Below are positions 47,081-55,597 of a DNA stretch of 64,000 nt, piece by piece. Below the pieces are notes generated by a model, which saw nothing but the letters and a program-made list of their open reading frames with translations, ran no database searches and had not been told where the DNA came from. The translations under genes were made by a program, and so were the position numbers. Origin of the DNA: Rubrivirga litoralis (GTDB lineage: Bacteria > Bacteroidota > Rhodothermia > Rhodothermales > Rubricoccaceae); the NCBI RefSeq assembly GCF_031846415.1, contig NZ_JAVRHT010000001.1:248001-312000 (forward strand), given 5' to 3'. Position 1 is the stretch's first letter; each line of letters begins with the position of its first letter.

Positions 47081-47213
47081 TCCCTGCACGTTGCCCTGGT
47101 GCAGCGGCAAGGAGCCTCGTGCGCCCCGCCCCGCCCCTGGCAACGAGACCGGGCGGGGCGGCGGATCCCAGCGGCGGAGCGGGCCGTCCGACACCGCCCC
47201 GCCCCCGCTCCTC

Positions 47214-47891
47214 ATGACGCTCGCCCCTTCTGTTCTCGCCGCCGACTTTGGCCGCCTCGAAGCCCACGCCCGCGAGGCCATAGACGCCGGGGCCGACTGG
47301 CTCCACATCGACGTGATGGACGGCCACTTTGTCCCGAACATCTCGTTCGGCGTGCCCGTCATGCGCGGGCTCCGAGCGCTCGCCGACGAGACTGACACGC
47401 CGTTCGACGTCCACCTCATGATCGAGGAGCCGGACCGCTACCTCGAGGACTTCGCCGAGGCCGGGGCGTCCGTTATCACGGTCCACCAGGAGGCGTGCCC
47501 GCACCTCCACCGGACCGTCCAGGCCATCCACGCGCTCGGGTGCCGGGCCGGCGTGGCGGTCAACCCGGCCACCCCGCTCGTGATGCTCGAAGACGTCCTG
47601 GGCGACCTCGACCTCGTCCTCGTGATGTCGGTCAACCCCGGCTTCGGCGGGCAGTCGTTCATCCCGGGCTCGACGGACAAGGTCCGCCGGCTCCGCCAGA
47701 TGACGAGCGGAGCGCAGACCGCCGGGGCGGGGCGGCCGCTCATCGAGGTCGACGGCGGCGTGTCGCCGGACAACGCGCGCGCCCTCCTCGACGCCGGCGC
47801 CGACGTGTTCGTCGCCGGCAGCGCCGTCTTCCGGGGCGACGTGGCCGAGAACGTGGCCGCGTTCCGCCGCGCCGAGATGCGGACGGCGTAG
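47214..47891 (+). CDS. rpe: Ribulose-phosphate 3-epimerase
   Basis: This 225-residue TIM barrel opens TLAPSVLAADFGRLEAHARE. Metal and acid-base residues are seen in WLHIDVMDGHFVPNISFG and FDVHLMIEEPDRYLEDF, with VMSVNPGFGGQSFIPGSTD and LIEVDGGVSPDNA near the phosphate site. It interconverts ribulose-5-P and xylulose-5-P, feeding transketolase encoded upstream. GAGRP near residue 165 is coded by a G-rich word in a loop. Confidence 0.97.
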   Translation: MTLAPSVLAADFGRLEAHAREAIDAGADWLHIDVMDGHFVPNISFGVPVMRGLRALADETDTPFDVHLMIEEPDRYLEDFAEAGASVITVHQEACPHLHRTVQAIHALGCRAGVAVNPATPLVMLEDVLGDLDLVLVMSVNPGFGGQSFIPGSTDKVRRLRQMTSGAQTAGAGRPLIEVDGGVSPDNARALLDAGADVFVAGSAVFRGDVAENVAAFRRAEMRTA

Positions 47892-47949
47892 GGACCGCGC
47901 GCGGAGTCGGGCGTAGTCTCCCCACGCTGCCCTCGCCCACCCCGCCCGC

Positions 47950-48867
47950 ATGTCGCCGATCCTGCCGCCCCGACCCCTCGCACTCGTCGCGGCGCTCGCG
48001 CTCGCCGCCTGCTCCGCCCCGCCCCAAGCCGAGGCCCCCGCCGTCCCCGAGGTCGCCGGTCTCTCGTCGGACCAGGTCCTGTACCTGGACGAGCTGGGCA
48101 TCCCCGTGGTCGTCCCGGGCGCGACCGGGGCGTTCCGCCTGGGCGGGCTCGAAGTCGAGCGCCGCGCCGGCTCCGTCCGCTACGCGCTCGACTACCGCCG
48201 CGACGACGGCGCGTGCTTCGAGGTGAGCGGCGACACGGGCGGGATGCGCCTGCCGGACTACCCGCTCGTCTCGCAGGAGGCGATCGCGCGCGGGCTCCCC
48301 GGGCGCCCGACCGTCCGCGTGTTCGAGGCCGCCGACGACCCGGGTGCGACGAGCGCTCAGGTGTGGGGGGTGCAGACGGTGGTCTCGGAGCCGATCGCGC
48401 TCGACGGCGTCGGCGTGCTGTTCCTCAGCGACACGGCCGACGGCTGCCGGCCCGTGAGCCTCGTCGAGGCCGTCGAGGTCGTGTCCGCCCTCGAGCTCCT
48501 CCCGCGCGTTCCGGGCGGGGCGAGCGGGGGCGGCTCGGCCGCCGCGGGCGGCGACACCTACCGCCCCGCCCCCGACGTCCTCGACGGCTACAATGCGGCG
48601 TCCACGCCCGAGGCCGCCGCCGAGGCCATCGCGCGGCGGTACGAGACCGACGCCGTCGAGGTCGAGGTCGTGGAGGTGTACGACGGCGAGGCCGTGGTCC
48701 TGGTGACGGCCTACGACCTCCGCGACGACTCGGTCCGCGACGAGCGCCTGCGCCTGCTCTACCGCGACAACGGGGTCGGCACGTGGGAGCTCGTCGACGC
48801 CGGCCGCCAGGTCCGGTGCCAGGCCAGGCGCGGCCACGCGGACTGGGGCTCGCCCCCGTGCTCGTAG
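47950..48867 (+). CDS. Hypothetical lipoprotein with a C-terminal RCxxxRGHxDW motif
   Basis: This 305-residue protein has a lipoprotein signal (LALVAALALAACSAPP, lipobox LAAC). Residues 35-165 are a beta-rich domain (VLYLDELGIPVVVPGATGAF). A Gly/Ala linker coded by repeat words follows (GGASGGGSAAAGG), then a second domain. The C-terminus RCQARRGHADWGSPPCS resembles the ending of a group of secreted cyanobacterial proteins of unknown function, where the two Cys probably form a disulfide. It lies 58 bp after rpe. Confidence 0.7.
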   Translation: MSPILPPRPLALVAALALAACSAPPQAEAPAVPEVAGLSSDQVLYLDELGIPVVVPGATGAFRLGGLEVERRAGSVRYALDYRRDDGACFEVSGDTGGMRLPDYPLVSQEAIARGLPGRPTVRVFEAADDPGATSAQVWGVQTVVSEPIALDGVGVLFLSDTADGCRPVSLVEAVEVVSALELLPRVPGGASGGGSAAAGGDTYRPAPDVLDGYNAASTPEAAAEAIARRYETDAVEVEVVEVYDGEAVVLVTAYDLRDDSVRDERLRLLYRDNGVGTWELVDAGRQVRCQARRGHADWGSPPCS

Positions 48868-49075
48868 GCGGAGGCCGGGGCGGCAGACCGCGGCGGGCGG
48901 CCGCCGAGGTCCGAACGGGCGCGGCCGCCCCGCTCGCGCTGGGTGGGCAGGGTGGTCCAGCCGCCCCGCGCCCGAACGTCGCGCAGCGTCGGCGCGGCCA
49001 GGGCGAGGGGGCGGGGCGGCCAGGGTGAGGGGCCGGGCGGGGTGGCGAGTGCCTGACGAACTCAGCGAGCCCGTA

Positions 49076-51178
49076 TTAGAGCGCCTCGACCTGGGCGGCC
49101 AGCCGCTCCCACCGCTTGTAGAGCCCCTTGAGGTCCGCCTTCGCCGTCGTGAGCGACGCCATCGTGGTCTCGAACTCCTTGGGCTTCGCGTAGAGGTCGG
49201 GGTCGGCCATCTGCGCCTCCAGCGTCTCGATCTCCCCCTCCTTGTCGGCGACGGACTGCTCCAACAGGTCGAGCGCCCGCTGCGCGAGGTCCGGCCCGAG
49301 CTCCTTGGCCGACGGGACCGTCCCGTCCTTCATCATGCGGTAGAGCGCGTTGCGGGCCTCGGCCTCGCGGCGCTTGTCCTCCTTCGATTTTTTGCCGCCC
49401 GAGGACTTCGCCGCCCCGCCCTTGCCCGCCCCGCCCGCTGCTTTCCCGCCCTTCGCTGGCGCGGCCGCCCCGCCCTTCGCGGGCGGCGCAGGCGTGGGCG
49501 GGGCGGTCTGGGCCGCGCCGTCGCCCGAGGGCAGGTGCTTGGCCGCCGTCCCGTTCTCGCGCTGCCACTGCGTCTCGAAGTACGTGCCGCGGTAGGTCCG
49601 CACGCCGCGGTCCTCGACGTACCACACCGACTCGGCGACGGCGTCGATAAAGTGGCGGTCGTGGCTGACGAGCACGAACGTGCCGGTGTACTGGCGGAGC
49701 GCCTCGGCGAGCACGTTCTTCGAGACCAGGTCGAGGTGGTTCGTCGGCTCGTCGAGGACGAGGACGTTGGCTGGGCTGAGGAGCGTCCGCGCGAGCGCGA
49801 GCCGCGAGCGCTCGCCGCCGGAGAGCACGGACACGCTCTTTTCGGCGTCCGAGCCCGTAAACAGGAACGCGCCGAGGAGCGAGCGGAGCTCGGTGTCGGA
49901 GTGCCCGCGCGAGACCTCCTGGAGCGACTGGAAGACGGTGTGCGACGGGTCGAGCGCCTCGGCCTGGTGCTGCGCGAAGTGGGCCATCTCAGCGCGGCGG
50001 TCCTGGCGGACCTCGCCGTCGACCGACTCCGTCCCCAGCAGGATGCGCGCGAGCGTCGACTTGCCGGCCCCGTTCTTGCCGACCAGCGCCACCTTGTCGC
50101 CCCGCTCCAGCACGAGCGGGTCGGCGTGGTCGAACACGACCGTCTCGCCGCCCTCCGGCGCGGGGTACGACTTGGCGAACGCGCCCAGCTCGACCACCTG
50201 GCGCCCGGACGCGGGCGGGTCGGGGAACCGGAACCGGATCGTATTGGCCTCGGCCGGCGGCGGCGGGATGCGCTCGAGCTTCTCGAGCATCTTGATCCGG
50301 CTCTGGGCCTGCTTCGCCTTCGTGGCCTTGGCGCGGAACCGGGCGATAAACCGCTCGGCCTCGGCGATCTCCTTTTGCTGGTTGTCGTACCGCGCCTGCC
50401 AGTGCGCCCGCCGCTCCTGCCGGGCTTCGAGGTAGTGCGAGTAGTTGCCGGCGTAGCTGTCGATCTGGCCGCGCACGAGGTCGGCCGTCGCCGTCGTCAT
50501 GCGGTCGAGGAAGTAGCGGTCGTGCGAGACCAGGACGACGGCGCCGGGGTAGCCCGTGAGGTGCCCTTCGAGCCAGTCGATGGACTCGATGTCGAGGTGG
50601 TTCGTGGGCTCGTCGAGGAGCAGCACGTCGGGCTCGCCGAGCAGCATCCGCGCGAGCGTCGACCGCATCCGCCAGCCGCCGGAGAACGTCTTGAGCGGCC
50701 GGCGCATCTCGTCGGCGCTGAACCCGAGCCCCGAGAGCACGGCGGCCGCCCGCGCCTCGGCCGTGTGCGCCTCGCGCGTGACGAGCCGGTCGTGGACCTT
50801 GCTGAACCGCTCGACGAGGGCGAAGTAGTCGTCCGACGTGTGGTCGGCGTGCGCCTCCATCTGCTTCGTCAACGCCTCGGCCTCGGCCTCCAGCCGGAGC
50901 ACGTCGTCGAAGGCCCGGAGCGCGTCCTCGAGCGGCGTCGTCTCGATGTCCTGCTCCTGCGTGTCCTGGCGCAGGAACCCGACGGTCGCCCCGCCCTCAT
51001 AAACCACCCCGCCCGCGTCGGGCGCCTGGTCGCCGGCGATGACGCGGAGCAGCGTCGACTTGCCGGCCCCGTTCGGCCCGACGAGCCCGACCCGCTCGCC
51101 GCCACGGACGGTCCACGAGAGGCCATCGAACAGGACGCGGCCGCCGAACGCGAGATGAAGGTCGTTTACGACGAGCAA
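49076..51178 (-). CDS. ABC-F family ATP-binding cassette protein (Uup/YheS-like)
   Basis: This 700-residue soluble protein has two ATPase cassettes: Walker A GPNGAGKST and GKNGAGKST, signatures FSGGWRMR and LSGGERSR, and LLLDEPTNHLD/LVLDEPTNHLD. There is no membrane domain. The inter-cassette linker is helical (RARKATKAK-type), and a C-terminal coiled coil follows an Ala/Lys/Gly-rich tether (PAKGGKAAGGAGKGGAAKSS). ABC-F proteins act on ribosomes in translation rescue or antibiotic protection. The start is TTG (complement 51176-51178); no ATG or GTG is available near the conserved start. A heptad array directly precedes it. Confidence 0.93.
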   Translation of the reverse strand: MLVVNDLHLAFGGRVLFDGLSWTVRGGERVGLVGPNGAGKSTLLRVIAGDQAPDAGGVVYEGGATVGFLRQDTQEQDIETTPLEDALRAFDDVLRLEAEAEALTKQMEAHADHTSDDYFALVERFSKVHDRLVTREAHTAEARAAAVLSGLGFSADEMRRPLKTFSGGWRMRSTLARMLLGEPDVLLLDEPTNHLDIESIDWLEGHLTGYPGAVVLVSHDRYFLDRMTTATADLVRGQIDSYAGNYSHYLEARQERRAHWQARYDNQQKEIAEAERFIARFRAKATKAKQAQSRIKMLEKLERIPPPPAEANTIRFRFPDPPASGRQVVELGAFAKSYPAPEGGETVVFDHADPLVLERGDKVALVGKNGAGKSTLARILLGTESVDGEVRQDRRAEMAHFAQHQAEALDPSHTVFQSLQEVSRGHSDTELRSLLGAFLFTGSDAEKSVSVLSGGERSRLALARTLLSPANVLVLDEPTNHLDLVSKNVLAEALRQYTGTFVLVSHDRHFIDAVAESVWYVEDRGVRTYRGTYFETQWQRENGTAAKHLPSGDGAAQTAPPTPAPPAKGGAAAPAKGGKAAGGAGKGGAAKSSGGKKSKEDKRREAEARNALYRMMKDGTVPSAKELGPDLAQRALDLLEQSVADKEGEIETLEAQMADPDLYAKPKEFETTMASLTTAKADLKGLYKRWERLAAQVEAL

Positions 51179-51180
51179 TG

Positions 51181-51208
51181 TGGAATGCGGAAGGTTGAAT
51201 GCGGAAGG
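51181..51208. repeat. Heptad array, right arm, upstream of the ABC-F gene (GAATGCG type)
   Basis: On the plus strand the 7-mers are TGGAATG, CGGAAGG, TTGAATG and CGGAAGG, between the stop of the four-helix-bundle gene and the TTG start of ABC-F. TGAATGCGGAA here is identical to a segment of the opposite arm at 51605-51639, in inverted orientation on the transcript. Confidence 0.8.
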
Positions 51209-51212
51209 TCTG

Positions 51213-51620
51213 CTATCTGGCCGAGTTGCGTTTCGCGTTTCGCGTGATCGCAGTCAGAATCGCAACGAGTTCGTCCGTCTCGCGCGTGATGCCGCGGAGG
51301 CGCGAGGGAGCGGTCACCTCGGCTTCGGCGAGCAGGCGGAGCCAGTACAAGCTCTCGCGGGCTTCCTTCTGAGCGATCTGGAGCTTGTGGACGAAGTCTT
51401 TCCGGCTCTCGCCGGCCTGGGCCTCCGCCACGTTCGCTCCGATGGAGGTTGCGGACCGAAGAAACTGTTTCCCGATCACCCACCCCGCCCGGTCGCTGGA
51501 CTCCTGGAGCGCTCGGAACAGCCGGACAGCCCGGACACCATACGCCAACGTCCGTTCGCCGATGTCGCGTACCTGCCGTGGCTTTCCCGGCTGGTCTGCA
51601 CTTCGTTCCGCGTTCAACAT
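51213..51620 (-). CDS. Four-helix-bundle protein (23S rRNA intervening-sequence / S23 family)
   Basis: This 135-residue protein belongs to the TIGR02436-type four-helix-bundle family: ERTLAYGVRAVRLFRAL, FLRSATSIGANVAEAQAG, ESRKDFVHKLQIAQKEARES, LYWLRLLAEAEV and TDELVAILTAITRNAKR. Family members are encoded in 23S rRNA intervening sequences, and the Avd protein of diversity-generating retroelements shares the fold; they bind nucleic acid. ATG (complement 51618-51620) lies inside a heptad array, so residues 1-6 (MLNAER) are array-coded. The gene sits between two inverted heptad arms, separating a sugar transferase gene from ABC-F. Base composition is clearly lower in GC than the neighbours. Confidence 0.9.
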   Translation of the reverse strand: MLNAERSADQPGKPRQVRDIGERTLAYGVRAVRLFRALQESSDRAGWVIGKQFLRSATSIGANVAEAQAGESRKDFVHKLQIAQKEARESLYWLRLLAEAEVTAPSRLRGITRETDELVAILTAITRNAKRNSAR

Positions 51621-51639
51621 TCTCAATTCCGCATTCAGT
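51605..51639. repeat. Heptad array, left arm, between the sugar transferase and the four-helix-bundle gene
   Basis: On the plus strand the 7-mers are GTTCCGC, GTTCAAC, ATTCTCA, ATTCCGC and ATTCAGT. The array contains both the stop of the upstream gene (complement 51635-51637) and the start codon of the four-helix-bundle gene (complement 51618-51620). Confidence 0.8.
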
Positions 51640-53062
51640 GCGCGTTTTCGTGGACGAACCCGCGGAACAGGGTGAGGAAGAGGATCTTGACGTCCATGCC
51701 GAGCGACCAGTTGCGGATGTAGAAGAGGTCGAACTCGATCCGCTTCTCCAGGCTCGTGTCGCCGCGCCAGCCGTGGACCTGCGCCCAGCCCGTGATGCCG
51801 GCATTCATCTTGTGGCGGAGCATGTAACCCGGGATCTGGTGCCGGAACCCCTCGATGAGCGCCGGGCGCTCCGGCCGCGGGCCGACGACCGACATGTCGC
51901 CGCGGAGCACGTTGAGGAACTGCGGGAGCTCGTCCAGGCTCGTCCGCCGGAGGAAGGCGCCGACGGGCGTGGCCCGGGCCTCGCCGCGCCGCGACCACAC
52001 CGCCCCGCTCTGGGCCTCGACGCCGACCGGCATCGAGCGGAACTTGAGGATCTCGAACGTCTGCCCGTTGAGGCCCATCCGCGTCTGGCGGTAGAGGACC
52101 GGCCCCGGCGACGACAACTTGACCGCCGCCGCGATCAGGGCCAGGAGCGGGGAGGTGAGCACGAGGGCCGCGAGCGAGAACGCGACGTCGGCCGCGCGCT
52201 TGACGATCTGGCGGACGTCGAACGGGGCCTCGTCCAAGAGGTGGATGACCGGGAGCCCGTCGACGTCGGACACGCGGCTGTTGAGGAGCAGGTCGAGGCC
52301 GAGGATGTCGGGGACGAGGCAGAGGTGGGCCGTCCGCGTCGTACACGCCTCGGCGACCGCCTCGATCTTGTCGGCGGCCGAGAGCGGGAGCGCGGCGTAG
52401 ACCATGTCCACCCCGCCCAGCCGGTCCAGCACGGCGCCGATGTCGCGGACCGGGCCGATCACGCGGGGCGCCGCCTCCTGGCCCGGGTAGAACGGGTCGG
52501 CCGGCTCGGCGTCGACGGCGTCGCCGCGGTCGTCGAGGAAGCCGACCACCTCGAACCCCATCCACGGGTAGTGCTGGAACGCCCGCGCCAGCCGCTGACC
52601 GGCCTTCCCCGCGCCCACGATGAGCACGCGGCGGACATTGTGGCCGCGCTCGCGGGCCTGCCGGAGCGCGGCGTAGATGGCCGTCCGCAGGGCGACGAGG
52701 AGCGCCGACGAGATCGCCCCGAACAGGAGCATGTGGAGCCGCGAGAACGAGAACTCCCGGAAGAAGAACAGCGCCGCGACCGACGCCGCCACGCCCAGCG
52801 CGACGGCCCGCGCGACGGCGAACACCATGAGCGGGAGCCGCTGCGCCCGCCGCGTCTGGTAGAGCCCCGAGAGCAGGAACACCCCGCCCCACACGACGAG
52901 CACGAACGGCAAGAACCCCAGGTAGGCCCCGAGCGAGACCCACTCGGGCGGCGTCAGCACCTCGAACCGGACGGTCCACGCCAGCACCCACGCCAGGGCG
53001 ATGAGCACGAGGTCGGCGGCGAACAGGCCGCGCTGGAGAAGGAGGCTGCGCTCGAGGAGCAT
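51635..53062 (-). CDS. Exopolysaccharide sugar-phosphate transferase (polyprenyl glycosylphosphotransferase)
   Basis: This 475-residue protein has four or five N-terminal membrane helices (LFAADLVLIALAWVLAW, FLPFVLVVWGGVFLLS and others), a Rossmann-type CoA-binding-like domain (RRVLIVGAGKAGQRLARAF near residue 148), one more helix and the bacterial sugar transferase domain: SPGPVLYRQTRMGLNG, FEILKFRSM, FLRRTSLDELPQFLNVLRGD, MSVVGPRPERP. It transfers a hexose-1-phosphate to undecaprenyl phosphate, the first step of exopolysaccharide synthesis. No other polysaccharide genes are adjacent. Confidence 0.93.
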   Translation of the reverse strand: MLLERSLLLQRGLFAADLVLIALAWVLAWTVRFEVLTPPEWVSLGAYLGFLPFVLVVWGGVFLLSGLYQTRRAQRLPLMVFAVARAVALGVAASVAALFFFREFSFSRLHMLLFGAISSALLVALRTAIYAALRQARERGHNVRRVLIVGAGKAGQRLARAFQHYPWMGFEVVGFLDDRGDAVDAEPADPFYPGQEAAPRVIGPVRDIGAVLDRLGGVDMVYAALPLSAADKIEAVAEACTTRTAHLCLVPDILGLDLLLNSRVSDVDGLPVIHLLDEAPFDVRQIVKRAADVAFSLAALVLTSPLLALIAAAVKLSSPGPVLYRQTRMGLNGQTFEILKFRSMPVGVEAQSGAVWSRRGEARATPVGAFLRRTSLDELPQFLNVLRGDMSVVGPRPERPALIEGFRHQIPGYMLRHKMNAGITGWAQVHGWRGDTSLEKRIEFDLFYIRNWSLGMDVKILFLTLFRGFVHENAH

Positions 53063-53300
53063 CTGCGGGCAGGCCGGCGGCCTCGGCGGCCGCTAGCGTC
53101 CAGGAAAGAGGCGTCTCAAACGGCGGGGGCGGGGCGGGGCGGGCTCGGGAGCGAATCTAGAACGCGGTGTCGGCGCCCGGGGGGCACTTCTGAAGGACAG
53201 GCCGCCCCGCTCGGGCGGAGAGAAACGACGAGGCCGCTGCTCCCACCCCGCCCGCGCTCCTCCTTCTGGGGCGGGGCGGACCCGGGCGGGGCGGCCCTGC

Positions 53301-54116
53301 TCACCCGCCCCGCCCCGCCCGGAGGCGGGCGGGGTGGCTGGCGCGGATGAGCGCCCGCGCCAGCGCCCGCGTCGAGTTCACGAGCGGGACCCCGCCTCGC
53401 TCGGGCTCGGGGACCGCGAGCGGGAGCTCGGTGCAGCCCAGGATCACGGCCTCGGCGCCCCGGCCGATCAGGTGGTCGGCCGCGTCGAGCAGGACGGCGC
53501 GCGCGCGCGGGTCGGGCGGGGCGGACTGCGCCTTGAGGCCCCACGCGCGGCCGTAGATCGACTCCTGCACGCGGGCCTGATGCTCGGGGTTGGGGACGAC
53601 GGCCTCGACGCCCGCCGCCTCCAGGCCGATCTGGTGGAGCCGGTTCTCGACCGACGACGTGGTCGCCAGCACGCCGACGCGTTCGGCGCGAGGGGCCACC
53701 TCCCGCACGCGCTCCACGATCGCGTCGACGATGTGGACGAGGCGGAGCGCGCGGTCCTCGGCGGCGAGACCGGCCACGAGCCGGTCAAAGAGGGCCGGCG
53801 CGTGGGCCGTGTTGCACGGGACGCCGGCGACGGCGCACCCGGCGTCGTCGAGCCGCCGGAGCACCTCGAGCATGGCCGGGAGCGGCGACGGCGCCGACGC
53901 GTCGGCGATCCAGGTGGCGCGGTCGGGGATGCGGCCGGGGTAGGAGACGAGCGTGACCGGCAGGTGCTCCTGGTCCGCGTGGGCGTCGGTCTCGTCGAAC
54001 ACGGCGCGGACGAGGCCGAGGCCGGCGTACGGGCCGAGCCCGCCGAGCACGCCGATCGCGGAGCGCTCGTCGGGGGAGGGGGCGCCGTTCAGCGCGGAGA
54101 GGGCGGGGTCTGTCAC
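53301..54116 (-). CDS. Aspartate/glutamate racemase family protein
   Basis: From GTG (complement 54114-54116) the product is 271 residues. It has the two catalytic Cys of cofactor-independent racemases: AVAGVPCNTAHAPALF near residue 105 and VILGCTELPLAVPEPERGGV near residue 225. The N-terminal loop is IGVLGGLGPYAGLGL. An in-frame TTG at 54173 would add 19 Pro-rich residues coded by near-repeats and is less likely. The product is probably D-Asp or D-Glu for cell wall or other use; specificity is not readable. The C-terminus SHPARLRAGRGG is repeat-coded. Confidence 0.9.
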   Translation of the reverse strand: MTDPALSALNGAPSPDERSAIGVLGGLGPYAGLGLVRAVFDETDAHADQEHLPVTLVSYPGRIPDRATWIADASAPSPLPAMLEVLRRLDDAGCAVAGVPCNTAHAPALFDRLVAGLAAEDRALRLVHIVDAIVERVREVAPRAERVGVLATTSSVENRLHQIGLEAAGVEAVVPNPEHQARVQESIYGRAWGLKAQSAPPDPRARAVLLDAADHLIGRGAEAVILGCTELPLAVPEPERGGVPLVNSTRALARALIRASHPARLRAGRGG

Positions 54117-54219
54117 GGGCGGGGCAGGCACGGGCGGGGCAGGTACGGGTAGGGGCGGTGAAAACGACGGCAAGACGCGCTCCGGCGGGGCGGGGCGGCC
54201 GCTCTGCGAAGGGCGCGGG

Positions 54220-54251
54220 TTGGCCGGCGGCCCAGCGGCCCCCTAGTTTCG
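54220..54251 (+). promoter_or_regulatory. Promoter of the tRNA-Gln/prs unit
   Basis: TTGGCC at 54220-54225 and TAGTTTCG at 54244-54251 are separated by 18 nt, the same layout as the tRNA-Gly promoter. The tRNA begins 91 nt downstream. Confidence 0.55.
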
Positions 54252-54341
54252 CAGTTCTGCGCCGAGGCGACACCGGCGGCACTGATGCCGCCTCGCCCCT
54301 TGGGTTCGCCCGTGGGGTCCGCCCCGCCCCGGCGCCGACTT

Positions 54342-54412
54342 TGCCCGATGGTGTAATGGCAGCACAGCAGCCTTTGGAGCTGTTTGTGGAGGTTCGAATC
54401 CTCCTCGGGCAA
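54342..54412 (+). tRNA. tRNA-Gln (anticodon TTG)
   Basis: The 71-nt cloverleaf has acceptor TGCCCGA/TCGGGCA, D-arm GTGT/GCAC, anticodon stem GCAGC/GCTGT with loop CTTTGGA (anticodon TTG), and T-arm GAGGT/CTCCT with TCGAATC. The discriminator is A and CCA is not encoded. It lies 84 nt before prs, a tRNA-Gln/prs arrangement known from several bacteria. Confidence 0.94.
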
Positions 54413-54495
54413 CCGCCCCCGCCGCCCCGCCCGCAGGGCCTGCCTCCCCGCCCGCAGGGTCCGTCCTGCGAACGCCCGCCTTCCGGGTCCGCCCC

Positions 54496-55512
54496 GTGTC
54501 CCACCCCGCCCTCCCCGTCACGATCTTCGCCGGCCGGAGCGTGCCCGCGCTCGCCCGCGACATCGCCGCGGCCTACGGCCGCGTCGAGGGCGACCACTCG
54601 GGCGAGCTCGGCGGCGTCACGCTCCGGGACTTTTCCGACGGCGAGATCTACGTCCGCTACGACGAGTCGATTCGGGGGACCGACCTGTTCATCGTCCAGT
54701 CGACGCCGCCGCCGGCCGAAAACTGGATGGAGCTCATGCTCCTGGTCGACGCCGCGCGGCGCGCGTCGGCGGCGCGGATCACGGCCGTCATCCCGTACTT
54801 CGGCTACGCCCGCCAGGACCGGAAGGACCAGCCGCGCGTCTCGATCGCGGCGCGCATGATCGCCCGGATGCTCGAGCAGGCCGGCGTCGACCGCGTGCTC
54901 ACGATGGACCTCCACGCGGCCCAGATCCAGGGGTTCTTCGACATCCCGGTCGACCACCTCTACGGGAGCGTCGTGTTCGAGCAGTGGCTGGACGAGCACT
55001 CGCGGCCGGGCGGGGCGGACGCGGATGGGCGGGGCGGGGCGGACCTCCGCGCGTTCCGCGACAACCTCGTCGTGGTCGCCCCGGACGTGGGCGCCTCGAA
55101 GGTGGCCCGGGCCTACGCCAAGCGCCTCGGCGCCGACCTCGCGCTCATCGACAAGCGCCGGCCCGAGGCCAACGTCGCCGAGGTCATGAACGTGATCGGC
55201 GACGTCGACGGCCGGAACTGCCTCCTCATCGACGACATGTGCGACACGGCCGGCACGCTCACGTCCGGCGCCCAGGCGCTCGCCGACGGCGGCGCCCTCG
55301 ACGTGCAGGCCTTCTGCACGCACGCGCTCCTCTCCGGCCCGGCCATCGACCGCATCGAGGCCAGCCCGCTCAGCCGCGTCGTCGTCACCGACACGATCCC
55401 GCTCCAGCGGACGTCGCCCAAGATCGAGGTCATCTCGGTCGCCCCGCTCTTCGCCGAGTCCATCCACCGGATCGGCGCCGACGAGTCCATCTCCACCCTT
55501 TTCGTTGACTAA
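54496..55512 (+). CDS. prs: Ribose-phosphate pyrophosphokinase
   Basis: This 338-residue enzyme makes PRPP from ribose-5-P and ATP. Motifs are DFSDGEIYVRYDESIRGTD, ITAVIPYFGYARQDRKDQPR near residue 94, DLHAAQIQGFF near residue 137 and the PRPP loop LLIDDMCDTAGTL near residue 240. The start is GTG. A loop SRPGGADADGRGGADL near residue 172 is longer than usual and is coded by two adjacent copies of the G-rich word, a clear case of repeat insertion in an essential gene. prs-rplY-pth is a common gene order. Confidence 0.96.
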   Translation: MSHPALPVTIFAGRSVPALARDIAAAYGRVEGDHSGELGGVTLRDFSDGEIYVRYDESIRGTDLFIVQSTPPPAENWMELMLLVDAARRASAARITAVIPYFGYARQDRKDQPRVSIAARMIARMLEQAGVDRVLTMDLHAAQIQGFFDIPVDHLYGSVVFEQWLDEHSRPGGADADGRGGADLRAFRDNLVVVAPDVGASKVARAYAKRLGADLALIDKRRPEANVAEVMNVIGDVDGRNCLLIDDMCDTAGTLTSGAQALADGGALDVQAFCTHALLSGPAIDRIEASPLSRVVVTDTIPLQRTSPKIEVISVAPLFAESIHRIGADESISTLFVD

Positions 55513-55515
55513 CAA

Positions 55516-55589
55516 CGGTACGGAGTACGAGGTACGGGGTACGCTTGCCCCTTGGCGCTAGCCGTACCGAGTACCCCGCACCCCGTACC
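55516..55589. repeat. Heptad hairpin between prs and rplY (GTACG type)
   Basis: The left arm has CGGTACG, GAGTACG, AGGTACG and GGGTACG (55516-55543), 3 nt after the stop. The right arm has CCGTACC, GAGTACC, CCGCACC and CCGTACC (55562-55589), 8 nt before the rplY ATG. The arms are near-perfect complements in phase. Confidence 0.85.
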
Positions 55590-55597
55590 CCCACCCC

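Noticed and set aside
54117..54173. Upstream TTG start for the Asp/Glu racemase
   Set aside because: The added 19 residues are a Pro/Ala repeat-like stretch with no family similarity; GTG 54116 starts nearer the conserved domain.
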